This document shows positions 42,517 through 51,567 of a DNA stretch of 64,000 nucleotides, in pieces. Location of the stretch: the NCBI RefSeq assembly GCF_030143255.1, contig NZ_JARJNR010000001.1, positions 558,001-622,000 on the forward strand, written 5' to 3'. Below the pieces are notes generated by a model, which was not told where the DNA came from, ran no database searches, and was given only the letters and a program-made list of their open reading frames with translations. The translations under genes were made by a program, and so were the position numbers. This DNA comes from Frigidibacter sp. SD6-1 (GTDB taxonomy: Bacteria; Pseudomonadota; Alphaproteobacteria; Rhodobacterales; Rhodobacteraceae). The number at the start of each line of letters is the position of its first letter. Position 1 is the first letter of the stretch.

Positions 42517-43667
42517 GCCGACACCAATGTTGCGGTTGCCAAAGCGGCGATCCCTTCCTCGCGCCCGGTGAAGCCCAGCCGTTCCGATGTGGTGGCCTTC
42601 ACGCTGATCCGCCCCGCCTCGACCCCGAGGATCGCCGCCAGCCGCTCCTGCATCGCCGCCGCATGCGGCCCGATCTTCGGCCGCTCGCAGACGATCGTCA
42701 CGTCGGCATTGGCGATCCGGTAGCCGCGTTCACCCGCCAGCCGCCCGGCATGGGCAAGGAAGATCTCTGATGCAGCCCCCTTCCACTGAGGGTCCGAGGG
42801 CGGGAAATGCCGCCCGATATCGCCCTCGGCCAAAGCGCCATAGATCGCGTCGGTCAGGGCATGCATGGCGACATCCGCATCGGAATGGCCCAGAAGCGCC
42901 CGGTCATGCGGTACCTTGACCCCGCACAGCCAGACATGATCGCCCGCCGTGAAGGCATGGACGTCATAGCCATTGCCCAGACGCACATCCATGGGTGCAA
43001 CCTTCCGTTCGGCCCGGACGAAATCGGCCGGGTAGGTGATCTTGAAATTGTCGTCCTCGCCCTCGACGATGGCAATAGAAAGGCCGTGGGCAAGCGCCAC
43101 CTCCACATCGTCGGCCGCCCCGCCGGGATGGGCGCGATGGGCCTGAAGGATCGCCGGAAAGCGAAAGCCCTGCGGCGTCTGGGCACGGAACAGCCCGTCG
43201 CGGGGCTGAAGGCCGGTGACGAGCCCCGCCGTGCCGCGCCAGAGTGCGTCGCTAACGGCAAGGGCTGGGGCCGCGCCGTCGGACCGGTCCAGCGCGGAGA
43301 TGACGTCTTGCAGCATCCTCCGCGAGGGGAAGGGGCGGGCGCCGTCATGAATGAGAACCCGGGTCACAAGCGATCCCTCCAGCACCTCCAGCGCGTTTCG
43401 CACCGATGCCGCGCGCGTCTCGCCGCCCGCGATCAGCGTCGCGCGGCCGCCGGTCAGTTCCAGCCCGCGCAGCATATCGTCGGGATGAAGCGTCAGGAGG
43501 ATCCGGCCAAGGCCTTCGAAGGCGGCGAGCGTATGGGCAAGGACCGGCTTGCCCGCGACCGTCCGCCATTGCTTCGGCGCCTCGCCGCCCGCCCGCGTTC
43601 CGCGTCCCGCGGCGGTGATGATGATCGCGAGCGTCTCGTCCACCGGCTGCCCTCGTTGCCTCTCCAT
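42513..43667 (-). CDS. ispDF: Bifunctional IspD-IspF of the MEP isoprenoid pathway
   Basis: The 384-aa fusion has residues 1-225 as the IspD cytidylyltransferase ([56 protein letters not shown]) and 226-384 as IspF cyclodiphosphate synthase ([14 protein letters not shown] with metal ligands Asp235 and His237, [31 protein letters not shown], and a C-terminal [19 protein letters not shown]). The fused form is typical of many alphaproteobacteria. It skips IspE, which must be elsewhere. It heads the ispDF-pgpA-pncC operon, divergent from dusB. Confidence 0.95.
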   Translation of the reverse strand: MERQRGQPVDETLAIIITAAGRGTRAGGEAPKQWRTVAGKPVLAHTLAAFEGLGRILLTLHPDDMLRGLELTGGRATLIAGGETRAASVRNALEVLEGSLVTRVLIHDGARPFPSRRMLQDVISALDRSDGAAPALAVSDALWRGTAGLVTGLQPRDGLFRAQTPQGFRFPAILQAHRAHPGGAADDVEVALAHGLSIAIVEGEDDNFKITYPADFVRAERKVAPMDVRLGNGYDVHAFTAGDHVWLCGVKVPHDRALLGHSDADVAMHALTDAIYGALAEGDIGRHFPPSDPQWKGAASEIFLAHAGRLAGERGYRIANADVTIVCERPKIGPHAAAMQERLAAILGVEAGRISVKATTSERLGFTGREEGIAALATATLVSA

Positions 43668-43697
43668 CCGGGTCTAGCCGCTCTCCCGCCGCCAGAC

Positions 43698-43770
43698 AAG
43701 AAGCGCCCGCCCGAGGGGCGCGGGCTTCTGCCCGCGCGCCGAGAGATGTCTTGCGCCCGGAACGGGCGCA
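43698..43770. other. GC hairpins in the 262-nt divergent gap before dusB
   Basis: An imperfect stem has outer arms AGAAGC (43699-43704) and GCTTCT (43724-43729), and a perfect hairpin TGCGCCCG (43752-43759)/CGGGCGCA (43763-43770) follows. Both lie between divergent ispDF and dusB, so they cannot be gene-end terminators unless they act on an undetected transcript. The remainder of 43668-43929 shows no gene or recognisable promoter. Confidence 0.45.
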
Positions 43771-43929
43771 CCATTGGATCACGCCGGTTTGCCCGGGCGC
43801 GCGGCAGCAGCCAAAGAACATGCCTAATTTTCAGGCAGGGCGAAAAAGGCTGCGAAAATCCACGCAATCTGATTGCCGCCCGTAACCGGAGACAGTATCA
43901 GGCGGTGAGTTTGCACAAGGATTAGGCAT

Positions 43930-44928
43930 TTGCCCATCGCCCTCGCTGGCCTGACGCTCGACCCGGCCGTTTTCCTCGCGCCGATGGCCGGGATCACCGA
44001 TCTGCCCTTCCGGCGGATGGTGGCGCGCTTCGGCGCGGGGCTTCTCGTCTCCGAAATGGTGGCCTCGGGCGAGATGATCACCGATACGCCCTCGGTCCGC
44101 GCCAGGGCGCGCACCGATCTGGGGCTCGGCGACGGGGCGCTGCCGACCTCCGTGCAGCTTGCGGGCCGCGAAGCCCATGCGATGGCGGAAGCCGCGCGGC
44201 GGGTGGCCGACATGGGCGCGCGGATCATCGATATCAACATGGGTTGCCCGGCCAAGCAGGTCACCGGCGGGGCCTCGGGCTCGGCCTTGATGCGCGATCT
44301 CGACCATGCGCTGACATTGATCGAGGCAGTAGTCGAGGCCGTCGATCTGCCCGTCACGCTCAAATGCCGCCTTGGCTGGGACCGCGACTGCCTGAACGCC
44401 GCCGAACTGGCCCGCCGGGCGGAAGGCGCGGGCGTGCAGATGCTGACCGTTCATGGCCGCACGCGGCAGGACTTCTACAAGGGGCAGGCCGACTGGGCGG
44501 CGATCCGCGAGGTGGTCGAGGCGGTCCGTATTCCCGTCATTGCCAATGGCGATATCACCTCCTCCACTGCCGCGCGCGAGGCGCTGCGCCTTTCGGGCGC
44601 GGCGGGCGTGATGATCGGGCGCGGCGCGCAGGGCGCGCCCTGGCGGCTTGCCGAGGTCGCCCATGCCCTCCACGGCACGCGCGCGCCCGACATGCCACAC
44701 GGCGCCCGCCGCGCGGCGCTCGTCGCCGAGCATTACGAGGCGATCCTCGCCTTCTACGGCCGCGATCTGGGGCTGCGCGTCGCGCGCAAGCACCTCGGCT
44801 GGTATGCCGACGAAGCCCGCATCGACCCAGGGCTTCGCGCACGGATGATGGTCGCACTCACGCCCGGGGAGGTCCATGCGCTGATCGCCGAGGCATTTGC
44901 TGCCGCCCCCGCCCGCGAGGCCGCCTGA
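43930..44928 (+). CDS. dusB: tRNA-dihydrouridine synthase DusB (NifR3)
   Basis: The 332-aa FMN-dependent TIM barrel reduces uridine in tRNA. It shows FLAPMAGITDLPFRRMVARF (15-34), the catalytic Cys106 in DINMGCPAKQVTGGASGSAL, VTLKCRLGWD, LTVHGRTRQDFYKGQADW, IANGDI and GVMIGRGAQGAPW. The start is a TTG with AAGGA about 8 nt upstream. It is the first gene of dusB-ntrB-ntrC, the arrangement known as nifR3-ntrB-ntrC in Rhodobacter. Its stop overlaps the ntrB ATG by one base. Confidence 0.94.
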   Translation: MPIALAGLTLDPAVFLAPMAGITDLPFRRMVARFGAGLLVSEMVASGEMITDTPSVRARARTDLGLGDGALPTSVQLAGREAHAMAEAARRVADMGARIIDINMGCPAKQVTGGASGSALMRDLDHALTLIEAVVEAVDLPVTLKCRLGWDRDCLNAAELARRAEGAGVQMLTVHGRTRQDFYKGQADWAAIREVVEAVRIPVIANGDITSSTAAREALRLSGAAGVMIGRGAQGAPWRLAEVAHALHGTRAPDMPHGARRAALVAEHYEAILAFYGRDLGLRVARKHLGWYADEARIDPGLRARMMVALTPGEVHALIAEAFAAAPAREAA

Positions 44929-45992
44929 TGGATCCGGCGCCCGACAGGCTCTGGGCGTCGTTGCCGGTTCCGGCCTTCCTGATCGGCGCGGACGGGCTGA
45001 CCGTCGGGGTCAATCCGGCGGCAGAGGAATTCATGAATGCCTCGGCCAAGTCGCTTGCGGGCCAGCCCCTCTTCGACCGGCTGGCAATCGACGCGCCCCT
45101 TGAAGAGGCCTTCGCCCGCATGCGCGAGGGCCATTCCACCCTTCATATCAACGATGTCGAGGTCGGCACCGGCGACCGTGCGCCCGTCCAATGCAATCTC
45201 CAGGCCGCGCCGCTCATGGGCGCGCCGGACACGATCCTCCTTCTCATCGCGCCGCGCGAGTTTGCCGACCGGCTTGGCCGCGCGCAGGGGCTGAAGAAAT
45301 CGGCGCGGTCTGCCATCGGCATGGCCGACATGCTGGCGCATGAGATCAAGAACCCGCTTGCCGGCATTTCCGGCGCGGCGCAGCTACTGGGCATGAACCT
45401 TTCGCCCGACGACCGCGAGCTGGTCGATCTGATCCTGGGCGAGACACGGCGGATCGTGAAGCTTCTGGAACAGGTCGAACAGTTCGGCCATCTGCGCCCG
45501 CCAGACCGACGCGCCGTCAATATCCACGACGTGCTTGACCGCGCCCGCCGCTCTGCCGAACTGGGCTTTGCCGCCAGCATGCGCTTTGTCGAGGAGTTCG
45601 ACCCTTCGCTGCCACCGGTCTGGGCCGACCCCGACCAGCTGACGCAGGTGTTCCTGAACCTCCTGAAGAACGCCGCCGAAGCGGCGGGCGACGGGGGTGG
45701 CACCATCCGCATCCGCAGCTTCTATGACCTTACCCTGCGGCTGAGGCGCGAGGACGGCAGTCGCGCGCTGCCTCTGCAGGTCGAGATCACCGACGACGGG
45801 CCGGGCATCCCGCCCGGCATGATCGATGACATATTCGACCCATTCGTCTCGGGCCGCGAGAATGGCACCGGCCTTGGCCTCGCGCTCGTCTCGCGCATCA
45901 TCGCCGATCACGAAGGCTGGGTCGGCGTCGACAGCCAGCCCGGCCGCACCACATTCCGCATAGCGCTGCCGAAAGCGCGGGAGGAGGCTTGA
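44928..45992 (+). CDS. ntrB: Nitrogen regulation sensor kinase NtrB
   Basis: The 354-aa cytoplasmic histidine kinase has an N-terminal PAS domain (about 10-115, [20 protein letters not shown]), an H-box [20 protein letters not shown] with phospho-His, N-box [13 protein letters not shown], and ATP-lid boxes [20 protein letters not shown] and [17 protein letters not shown] proteins control its kinase/phosphatase balance according to nitrogen status. The ntrC gene begins 1 nt after its stop, so the pair is co-translated. Confidence 0.95.
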   Translation: MDPAPDRLWASLPVPAFLIGADGLTVGVNPAAEEFMNASAKSLAGQPLFDRLAIDAPLEEAFARMREGHSTLHINDVEVGTGDRAPVQCNLQAAPLMGAPDTILLLIAPREFADRLGRAQGLKKSARSAIGMADMLAHEIKNPLAGISGAAQLLGMNLSPDDRELVDLILGETRRIVKLLEQVEQFGHLRPPDRRAVNIHDVLDRARRSAELGFAASMRFVEEFDPSLPPVWADPDQLTQVFLNLLKNAAEAAGDGGGTIRIRSFYDLTLRLRREDGSRALPLQVEITDDGPGIPPGMIDDIFDPFVSGRENGTGLGLALVSRIIADHEGWVGVDSQPGRTTFRIALPKAREEA

Positions 45993-45993
45993 A

Positions 45994-47358
45994 ATGGACG
46001 GCACCGTCCTTGTCGCCGATGACGACCGCACGATCCGCACGGTCCTGACGCAGGCGCTGACCCGCGCTGGCTGCCGCGTGCATGCGACCTCTTCCATGGT
46101 CACGCTCATGCGCTGGGTCGAGGAGGGGAAGGGTGATCTGGTCATCTCCGACGTGGTCATGCCCGACGGAAACGGCCTGCAGGCTCTGCCTCAGATCGCG
46201 CGGCAAAGGCCCGGCCTGCCCGTCATCATCATCTCGGCCCAGAATACGATCGTCACGGCGATCCAGGCGGCCGAGGCCGAGGCCTGGGACTATCTGCCCA
46301 AGCCGTTCGACCTGCCCGACCTGATGAAACGCGCCGCGCGTGCGCTTGACGTGCAGCGGAGGCGTGGCCCCGCGACTGTACCGCCCGCGCCGCGCGAGAT
46401 TGAAAGCGATCTGCCGCTTGTCGGGCGGACGGCGGCGATGCAGGCGCTTTACCGGCTGGTCGCCAAGGTGATGAATGCCGATCTGGCCGTTCTGATCACC
46501 GGCGAATCCGGCACCGGCAAGACGCTGGTCGCCCGCGCGATCCACGATTTCTCGGACCGCCGTGCCGCGCCCTTCGTGACCGCGCAGATGGCCGACATGA
46601 AGGCCATCGACGGGCCGTCGACGCTTTTGGCCAAGGCGAGGGGCGGCACGCTCGTCTTCGACGAGATCGCCGATTTCGACGACGAGGCGCAGGGAAGGAT
46701 CGTGCGGATGCTCGATGCCCTGCCCGAGCCGGGGCCGCGTATCGTGGCCACATCGCAGGCCGATCTGGCCGAACGGCTGGCGGGTGGCCAGTTGCGCAAG
46801 GACCTCTACTTCCGCCTGGGCGGCGTGACACTCGCGGTGCCTGCCTTGCGCGAAAGGGTCGAGGATATCCCGCTGCTGGCAGACCATTTCCTCGCGCGTG
46901 TCGCCCGTGACGGGGCTGGGGAAAAGCGGTTTGCGCCCGACGCAGCGGAACTCATCCGCACCTATCCCTGGCCGGGGAATGTGCGGCAACTGGAAAACAC
47001 GGTGAAGCGGCTCGCGGTGACGGCGCTTGGCGCAGAGATAACCCGGGCCGAGGTCGAAGCGGCGCTGACCGGCCAGACGGCAGAGCCGCCGCGGGTGGCC
47101 GAGGGTGAAAAGCTGTCGGCCTCGGTCGCCCGCCACCTCAGTCGCTATTTCGACCTGCATGGCGGCGCCTTGCCGCCGCCGGGCCTGTACGATCGGATCC
47201 TGAGGGAAATCGAAGTGCCGCTGATCGAAATCGCATTGGGCGCGACCGGCGGCAATCAGGCCAGATGTGCCGATCTTCTCGGCATCAACCGCAATACTTT
47301 GCGCAAGAAGATCACCGACCTCGATATCCGCGTGACAAGGCGGCGCAAGCTGATGTAA
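45994..47358 (+). CDS. ntrC: Nitrogen response regulator NtrC lacking GAFTGA
   Basis: The 454-aa regulator has a receiver domain with Asp53 (LVISDVVMP), a AAA+ domain with Walker A GESGTGKT (170-177) and Walker B TLVFDEI (219-225), and a C-terminal Fis-type HTH ([20 protein letters not shown]). Between the two Walker motifs the sequence goes [20 protein letters not shown] with no ELFG-GAFTGA loop. That loop contacts sigma-54 in enteric NtrC. Its absence matches Rhodobacter NtrC, which is known to activate sigma-70 promoters. It should control ammonium-regulated genes such as amtB, but no target site is provable here. Confidence 0.95.
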   Translation: MDGTVLVADDDRTIRTVLTQALTRAGCRVHATSSMVTLMRWVEEGKGDLVISDVVMPDGNGLQALPQIARQRPGLPVIIISAQNTIVTAIQAAEAEAWDYLPKPFDLPDLMKRAARALDVQRRRGPATVPPAPREIESDLPLVGRTAAMQALYRLVAKVMNADLAVLITGESGTGKTLVARAIHDFSDRRAAPFVTAQMADMKAIDGPSTLLAKARGGTLVFDEIADFDDEAQGRIVRMLDALPEPGPRIVATSQADLAERLAGGQLRKDLYFRLGGVTLAVPALRERVEDIPLLADHFLARVARDGAGEKRFAPDAAELIRTYPWPGNVRQLENTVKRLAVTALGAEITRAEVEAALTGQTAEPPRVAEGEKLSASVARHLSRYFDLHGGALPPPGLYDRILREIEVPLIEIALGATGGNQARCADLLGINRNTLRKKITDLDIRVTRRRKLM

Positions 47359-47462
47359 AAGGGCAACAGAACCTGTGGCGCATCGGCATCATCTTCGAAA
47401 AGACCACGGGGCAGATGTAGGCACCAGCGGTAGCCGCCGGACAGCGGAGAGAGTGGACCCCT

Positions 47463-49739
47463 TTGCAAGGGCTTGGTCGGGTTTGGACATGGGAAAGGCT
47501 GTCGCGGCTGAGGCGGCAGCGCAGGGTGCAGAACGCGCTGACCATCGCGCTGGTCGCGCTTGGCCCGGTTCTGGCGGTCGCGACCTTCGTGATTCTGGGG
47601 CCGATGGCGCAAGGCGCGGAATCGGATTCGCTGCGCCTTATCCTTCTGGCCGACCTCGTCTATTTCCTGCTGCTTGCCGGCCTTGTGCTGACGCGTCTCG
47701 CCGGGATGATCGCGGCGCGGCGGGCGAAATCGGCGGGCTCGCGCCTGCACCTGCGCCTGACCAGCATGTTCGCAGGCGTGGCTCTGGTGCCGACGGTGCT
47801 GGTCGCGATCTTCGCGGGCCTCACGGTCAATATCGGTCTCGAGGGCTGGTTTTCCGACCGGGTGCGAAGCGTCGTCGGCACGTCTCTGAACGCGGCAGAG
47901 GCCTATCAGGAGGAACATCGCCGCGATCTGGATGCCGACACGCGGGCGCTTGCCGGTTTTCTCGATCAGAGCAAGCGGGCCGCCTTCCTGATTACCGATG
48001 CCGAGGTGCGGCAACTGCTGACCGATGGTCAGACCCGCGTCCAGCGCGGCCTGCGCGAGGCCTATGTCATCGACGGCACGGGCGAGATCAAGGCGCGCGG
48101 CGACCGGTCCTATCTGTTCGACTATGAACAGCCGACCGCCGCCGATCTGCAGCGCGCCGCGACCGGCGAACTGGTGCTGATCGAGGACTGGGACAATAAC
48201 GAGTTCCGGGCTTTGGATAAGCTGGATGCCTTCACCGACCGCTATCTCTACGTCAGTCGAAATGTCGACGGCAAGATATTGAATCTGCTTGACAATACGC
48301 GGGAAACGGTCGGGCTTTACCAGCAGCTCGAGGCGACGCGAGGGCGGGTGATCTTCGAGTTCGGCCTTGTCTATCTGGGTTTTGCCCTGATCCTGATCCT
48401 CGCCGCGATCTGGATGGGCCTCTGGATCGCGGAACGCTTGGCGCGGCCGGTCGGGCGGTTGGCGGGCGCGGCCCAAAGGGTCGGCGCGGGCGATCTGGGC
48501 GTGCAGGTCGTCGAGGAGCCGGGCGACGACGAGATCGCCATGCTCGGTCGGCTCTTCAACCAGATGACCCGGCAGCTTTCAAGCCAGCGCGAGGCGCTGA
48601 TCGACAGTCACCGCCAGACCGAGGACCGGCGGCGTTTGTTCGATTCGGTCCTCTCTTCAGTCACTGCCGGTGTCGTGGGACTGGGCGCGGATGGCCGGAT
48701 CGATTTCATGAACCGTGCCGCGGTGCGGCTTCTCGCACTCGATGAACACAAGGACCATGACCGCGATCTGGCTGAGGCCGTGCCAGAATTCGCCACGCTC
48801 TTCGACCGGCTGCGCGGCGGTCGCGGCGAGGTCGCTCAGGAAGAGATCAAGGTCAGCCGGGCAGGGCGGCTTGAAAGCCTGCTGGTCCGCATGGCGATGC
48901 GGCGGAATGAGGGTGGCGGGCTGGAAGGCTATGTCGTGGCCTTCGACGATGTGACCGAGCTTGTCAGCGCGCAGCGCATGGCCGCCTGGGGCGATGTCGC
49001 CCGCCGGATCGCGCATGAGATCAAGAACCCGCTGACGCCCATCCAGCTGTCGGCAGAACGTATCCGCCGCAAGTTCGCGCCGCTTGTCGGCGAACAGTCC
49101 GATCAGTTGGAACAGATGACCGACGTCATCGTCCGCCAGACTGGCGACCTGCGCCGGATCGTGGACGAGTTTTCCAAGTTCGCCCGCATGCCTGAGCCTG
49201 ACCGTCGCGATCACGATCTGGCGAAACTGATGCGCGATGCAGTCGCCCTGCAGGAGGGCGCGTTGCACGGCGCGCGGCTTGTCCCTGACCTGCCAAGCGA
49301 CCCCGTCATCGTGGAACTGGATGCGACGATGATTTCGCAGGCGGTGACGAACCTCATCAAGAACGCGGGCGAAGCCGTTGAATCTCTTCAGGAACGTGGC
49401 GCTCCGCAAGGCTATGCGCCCGAGGTTCGGGTCGCGATGCGGGCCGAGGGCGATCAGATCACGATCCGCATCGCCGACAATGGCATCGGCCTGCCCGAGG
49501 ACCGTGCGCGGCTGTTTGAACCTTACGTGACGACGCGCGAGAAAGGCACGGGGCTCGGCCTGCCGATCGTCAAGAAGATCATCGAGGAACATGGCGGCAC
49601 GCTGGTGCTGACCGATGCGCCGCTGTTCGAAGGGGCGGCGCACGCCGGGGCGCTGGCCGAAATCAGATTGCCGCGAGCCAAGACACAGGCGCGCGCGGTG
49701 AAAGAGCGGGCGGCGGAAGCCGCGGGAGGAGTGGCATGA
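47463..49739 (+). CDS. ntrY: Transmembrane sensor kinase NtrY
   Basis: The 758-aa membrane kinase has membrane segments near residues 25-47, 60-80, 96-118 and about 300-320. A periplasmic region and a HAMP domain (LARPVGRLAGAAQRVGAGDL) follow, then a PAS domain (LFDSVLSSVTAGVVGLGADG), H-box [21 protein letters not shown]-box VTNLIKNAGEAVE and ATP-binding boxes IADNGIGLPEDRARLFEPYV and GTGLGLPIVKKII. It starts at TTG 47463 with GGAGAGAG upstream and no ATG in range. The 104-nt gap after ntrC may carry a second promoter. It overlaps ntrX by 4 nt. Confidence 0.93.
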   Translation: MQGLGRVWTWERLSRLRRQRRVQNALTIALVALGPVLAVATFVILGPMAQGAESDSLRLILLADLVYFLLLAGLVLTRLAGMIAARRAKSAGSRLHLRLTSMFAGVALVPTVLVAIFAGLTVNIGLEGWFSDRVRSVVGTSLNAAEAYQEEHRRDLDADTRALAGFLDQSKRAAFLITDAEVRQLLTDGQTRVQRGLREAYVIDGTGEIKARGDRSYLFDYEQPTAADLQRAATGELVLIEDWDNNEFRALDKLDAFTDRYLYVSRNVDGKILNLLDNTRETVGLYQQLEATRGRVIFEFGLVYLGFALILILAAIWMGLWIAERLARPVGRLAGAAQRVGAGDLGVQVVEEPGDDEIAMLGRLFNQMTRQLSSQREALIDSHRQTEDRRRLFDSVLSSVTAGVVGLGADGRIDFMNRAAVRLLALDEHKDHDRDLAEAVPEFATLFDRLRGGRGEVAQEEIKVSRAGRLESLLVRMAMRRNEGGGLEGYVVAFDDVTELVSAQRMAAWGDVARRIAHEIKNPLTPIQLSAERIRRKFAPLVGEQSDQLEQMTDVIVRQTGDLRRIVDEFSKFARMPEPDRRDHDLAKLMRDAVALQEGALHGARLVPDLPSDPVIVELDATMISQAVTNLIKNAGEAVESLQERGAPQGYAPEVRVAMRAEGDQITIRIADNGIGLPEDRARLFEPYVTTREKGTGLGLPIVKKIIEEHGGTLVLTDAPLFEGAAHAGALAEIRLPRAKTQARAVKERAAEAAGGVA

Positions 49740-51145
49740 GTGATATTCTGATCGTTGACGACGAACGCGACATAAGGGAGCTGATCGCGGACATCCTGCG
49801 CGACGAAGGCTTCACCACGCGCCTGGCCGGCAATTCCGACGAGTGCATGGACGAGATCAACAACGAGCCGCCCGCGCTGATGATCCTCGATATCTGGCTG
49901 AAGGACAGCCGGATGGACGGGATCGACATTCTCAAGACGGTGAAGCGAGACAATCCCGATATCCCGATCATCATCATCTCGGGCCATGGCAATATCGAGA
50001 TCGCGGTCGCCGCGATCAAGCAGGGCGCCTACGACTTCATCGAGAAACCGTTCAACATCGACCAGCTGACCGTGGTCGTGCGCCGCGCGATGGAAACCGC
50101 GCGGCTTCGGCGCGAAAATGCATCGCTGCGCCGCCGCGAGACCTCGCCGCAGGAGATGATCGGCCAGTCGCCCGCTTTCCGCACGTTGAAGTCGAACCTC
50201 GACAAGGTGACGAAATCGAACGCGCGGGTGATGCTGACCGGCGAGCCGGGAACCGGCAAGGAGCTGGCCGCGCGCTACATCCACGCCAATTCCCAGCGCG
50301 CGAACGGACCCTTCGTCACCGTCGCCTCCGCCTCGATCGAGCCCGAGCGGATGGAAGAGGTCCTTTTCGGCCGCGAGACGCCCGAAAGGGGTGTGGAGAA
50401 GGGGCTTCTGGAGCAGGCGCACGGCGGTTTCGTCTATTTCGACGAGGTGGCGGACATGCCGCTTGGCACCCAGTCGAAGATCCTGCGCGTCCTGACCGAG
50501 CAGCAGTTCACCCGCGTCGGCGGGGCCGACAAGGTGCGGGTCGATCTGCGGGTCATTTCCTCGACCACGCGCGCACTGCCGGTCGAGATCAATGCCGGGC
50601 GGTTCCGGCAGGAACTCTATGACCGGCTGAACGTTGTGCCGATCGCCGTGCCCTCGCTTGACGACCGGCGCGAGGACATTCCGCTTATCGCGCGGCATTT
50701 CATCGAGCATCTGAACCGCGCGCAGGGCCTGCCGACGCGTGAACTGTCGGACGAGGCAGATGCGGTCATGCAGACCATGGACTGGCCCGGGAATATCCGC
50801 CAGCTGAGGAATGCGATCGAAGGCGCGCTGATCCTTGGTGACGCGGGCCGCCCGATCGAGCCGCAGGACCTGCCGGGCCACGCGCCCGCGGATGCCGACG
50901 ACAGCCGCATCACCCTGACCGGCGGGCTGGCCACGCTGCCGCTGCGCGAGGCGCGCGAGCTTTTCGAGCGCGAATATCTCCTGACCCAGATCAACCGGTT
51001 CGGCGGCAACATCAGCCGCACGGCGGCCTTCGTGGGCATGGAACGCTCGGCGCTGCACCGCAAGCTGAAGTCGCTCGGCGTGGTCACGACCAGCAAGTCT
51101 GGCGCGCGGATGGCGCATTTCGAGGAAGAGGAAGAAGAGGTCTGA
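49736..51145 (+). CDS. ntrX: Response regulator NtrX lacking GAFTGA
   Basis: The 469-aa NtrC-family regulator has a receiver with Asp52 (MILDIWLKD), AAA+ Walker A GEPGTGKE (169-176), Walker B FVYFDEVADMP, sensor motif PGNIRQLRNAIEGALIL, and a Fis-type HTH (GGNISRTAAFVGMERSALHR). In place of the sigma-54 loop it has EVLFGRETPERGVEKGLLEQ, so GAFTGA is missing. This is known for other alphaproteobacterial NtrX proteins. It pairs with NtrY in control of nitrogen, redox or envelope functions depending on species. hfq follows. Confidence 0.94.
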   Translation: MSDILIVDDERDIRELIADILRDEGFTTRLAGNSDECMDEINNEPPALMILDIWLKDSRMDGIDILKTVKRDNPDIPIIIISGHGNIEIAVAAIKQGAYDFIEKPFNIDQLTVVVRRAMETARLRRENASLRRRETSPQEMIGQSPAFRTLKSNLDKVTKSNARVMLTGEPGTGKELAARYIHANSQRANGPFVTVASASIEPERMEEVLFGRETPERGVEKGLLEQAHGGFVYFDEVADMPLGTQSKILRVLTEQQFTRVGGADKVRVDLRVISSTTRALPVEINAGRFRQELYDRLNVVPIAVPSLDDRREDIPLIARHFIEHLNRAQGLPTRELSDEADAVMQTMDWPGNIRQLRNAIEGALILGDAGRPIEPQDLPGHAPADADDSRITLTGGLATLPLREARELFEREYLLTQINRFGGNISRTAAFVGMERSALHRKLKSLGVVTTSKSGARMAHFEEEEEEV

Positions 51146-51167
51146 TCAATTTTCTCACAACGGATTG

Positions 51168-51202
51168 GCCAGCACTTGAAAACGCTGCGTTTTTGCACTG
51201 GC
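51168..51202 (+). terminator. Hairpin after ntrX
   Basis: The inner stem AAAACG-CTG-CGTTTT (51179-51193) is enclosed by GCCAG (51168-51172) and CTGGC (51198-51202). It lies 23 nt after the ntrX stop, suggesting termination or attenuation before hfq. Confidence 0.55.
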
Positions 51203-51223
51203 GAAAGAAAAATACTTCGGCAT

Positions 51224-51236
51224 ACTTGGCCCAAGT
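51224..51236. promoter_or_regulatory. Palindrome ACTTGGCCCAAGT upstream of hfq
   Basis: Perfect 6-bp arms flank one C, 57 nt before the hfq ATG. It could be a regulator site or part of the hfq promoter. I know no matching regulator. Confidence 0.35.
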
Positions 51237-51292
51237 CTCCGGAGCGCCACCGTGGGGCGAATAAAGCGCTTATAAGAAACGAGGCATAACCA

Positions 51293-51526
51293 ATGGCCGC
51301 CGACAAACAGAATTTGCAGGACGCCTTTCTCAATCAGGTCCGCAAGACGAAAGTTTCCGTCACCATCTTTCTCATCAACGGCGTGAAGCTGCAGGGCGTG
51401 ATCACCTGGTTCGACAATTTCTGCGTGCTCCTGCGCCGGGACGGCCAGTCGCAACTGGTCTACAAGCACGCAATCTCGACCATCATGCCGGGCCAGGCGA
51501 TCTCGCTCTACGAGGGTGAAGACTGA
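51293..51526 (+). CDS. hfq: RNA chaperone Hfq
   Basis: The 77-aa Sm-like protein has Sm1 ([60 protein letters not shown]) ending in YKHAIST, the Sm2 motif that forms the proximal RNA-binding pore. It is short, with almost no C-terminal tail, as is usual in alphaproteobacteria. It mediates sRNA-mRNA pairing. The ribosome site GAGG is 8 nt before the ATG. hflX follows, as in many proteobacteria. Confidence 0.97.
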   Translation: MAADKQNLQDAFLNQVRKTKVSVTIFLINGVKLQGVITWFDNFCVLLRRDGQSQLVYKHAISTIMPGQAISLYEGED

Positions 51527-51567
51527 AACCCGCCGACCACCGTGAGGGGGGCGAGGGGCGCGCGGAT

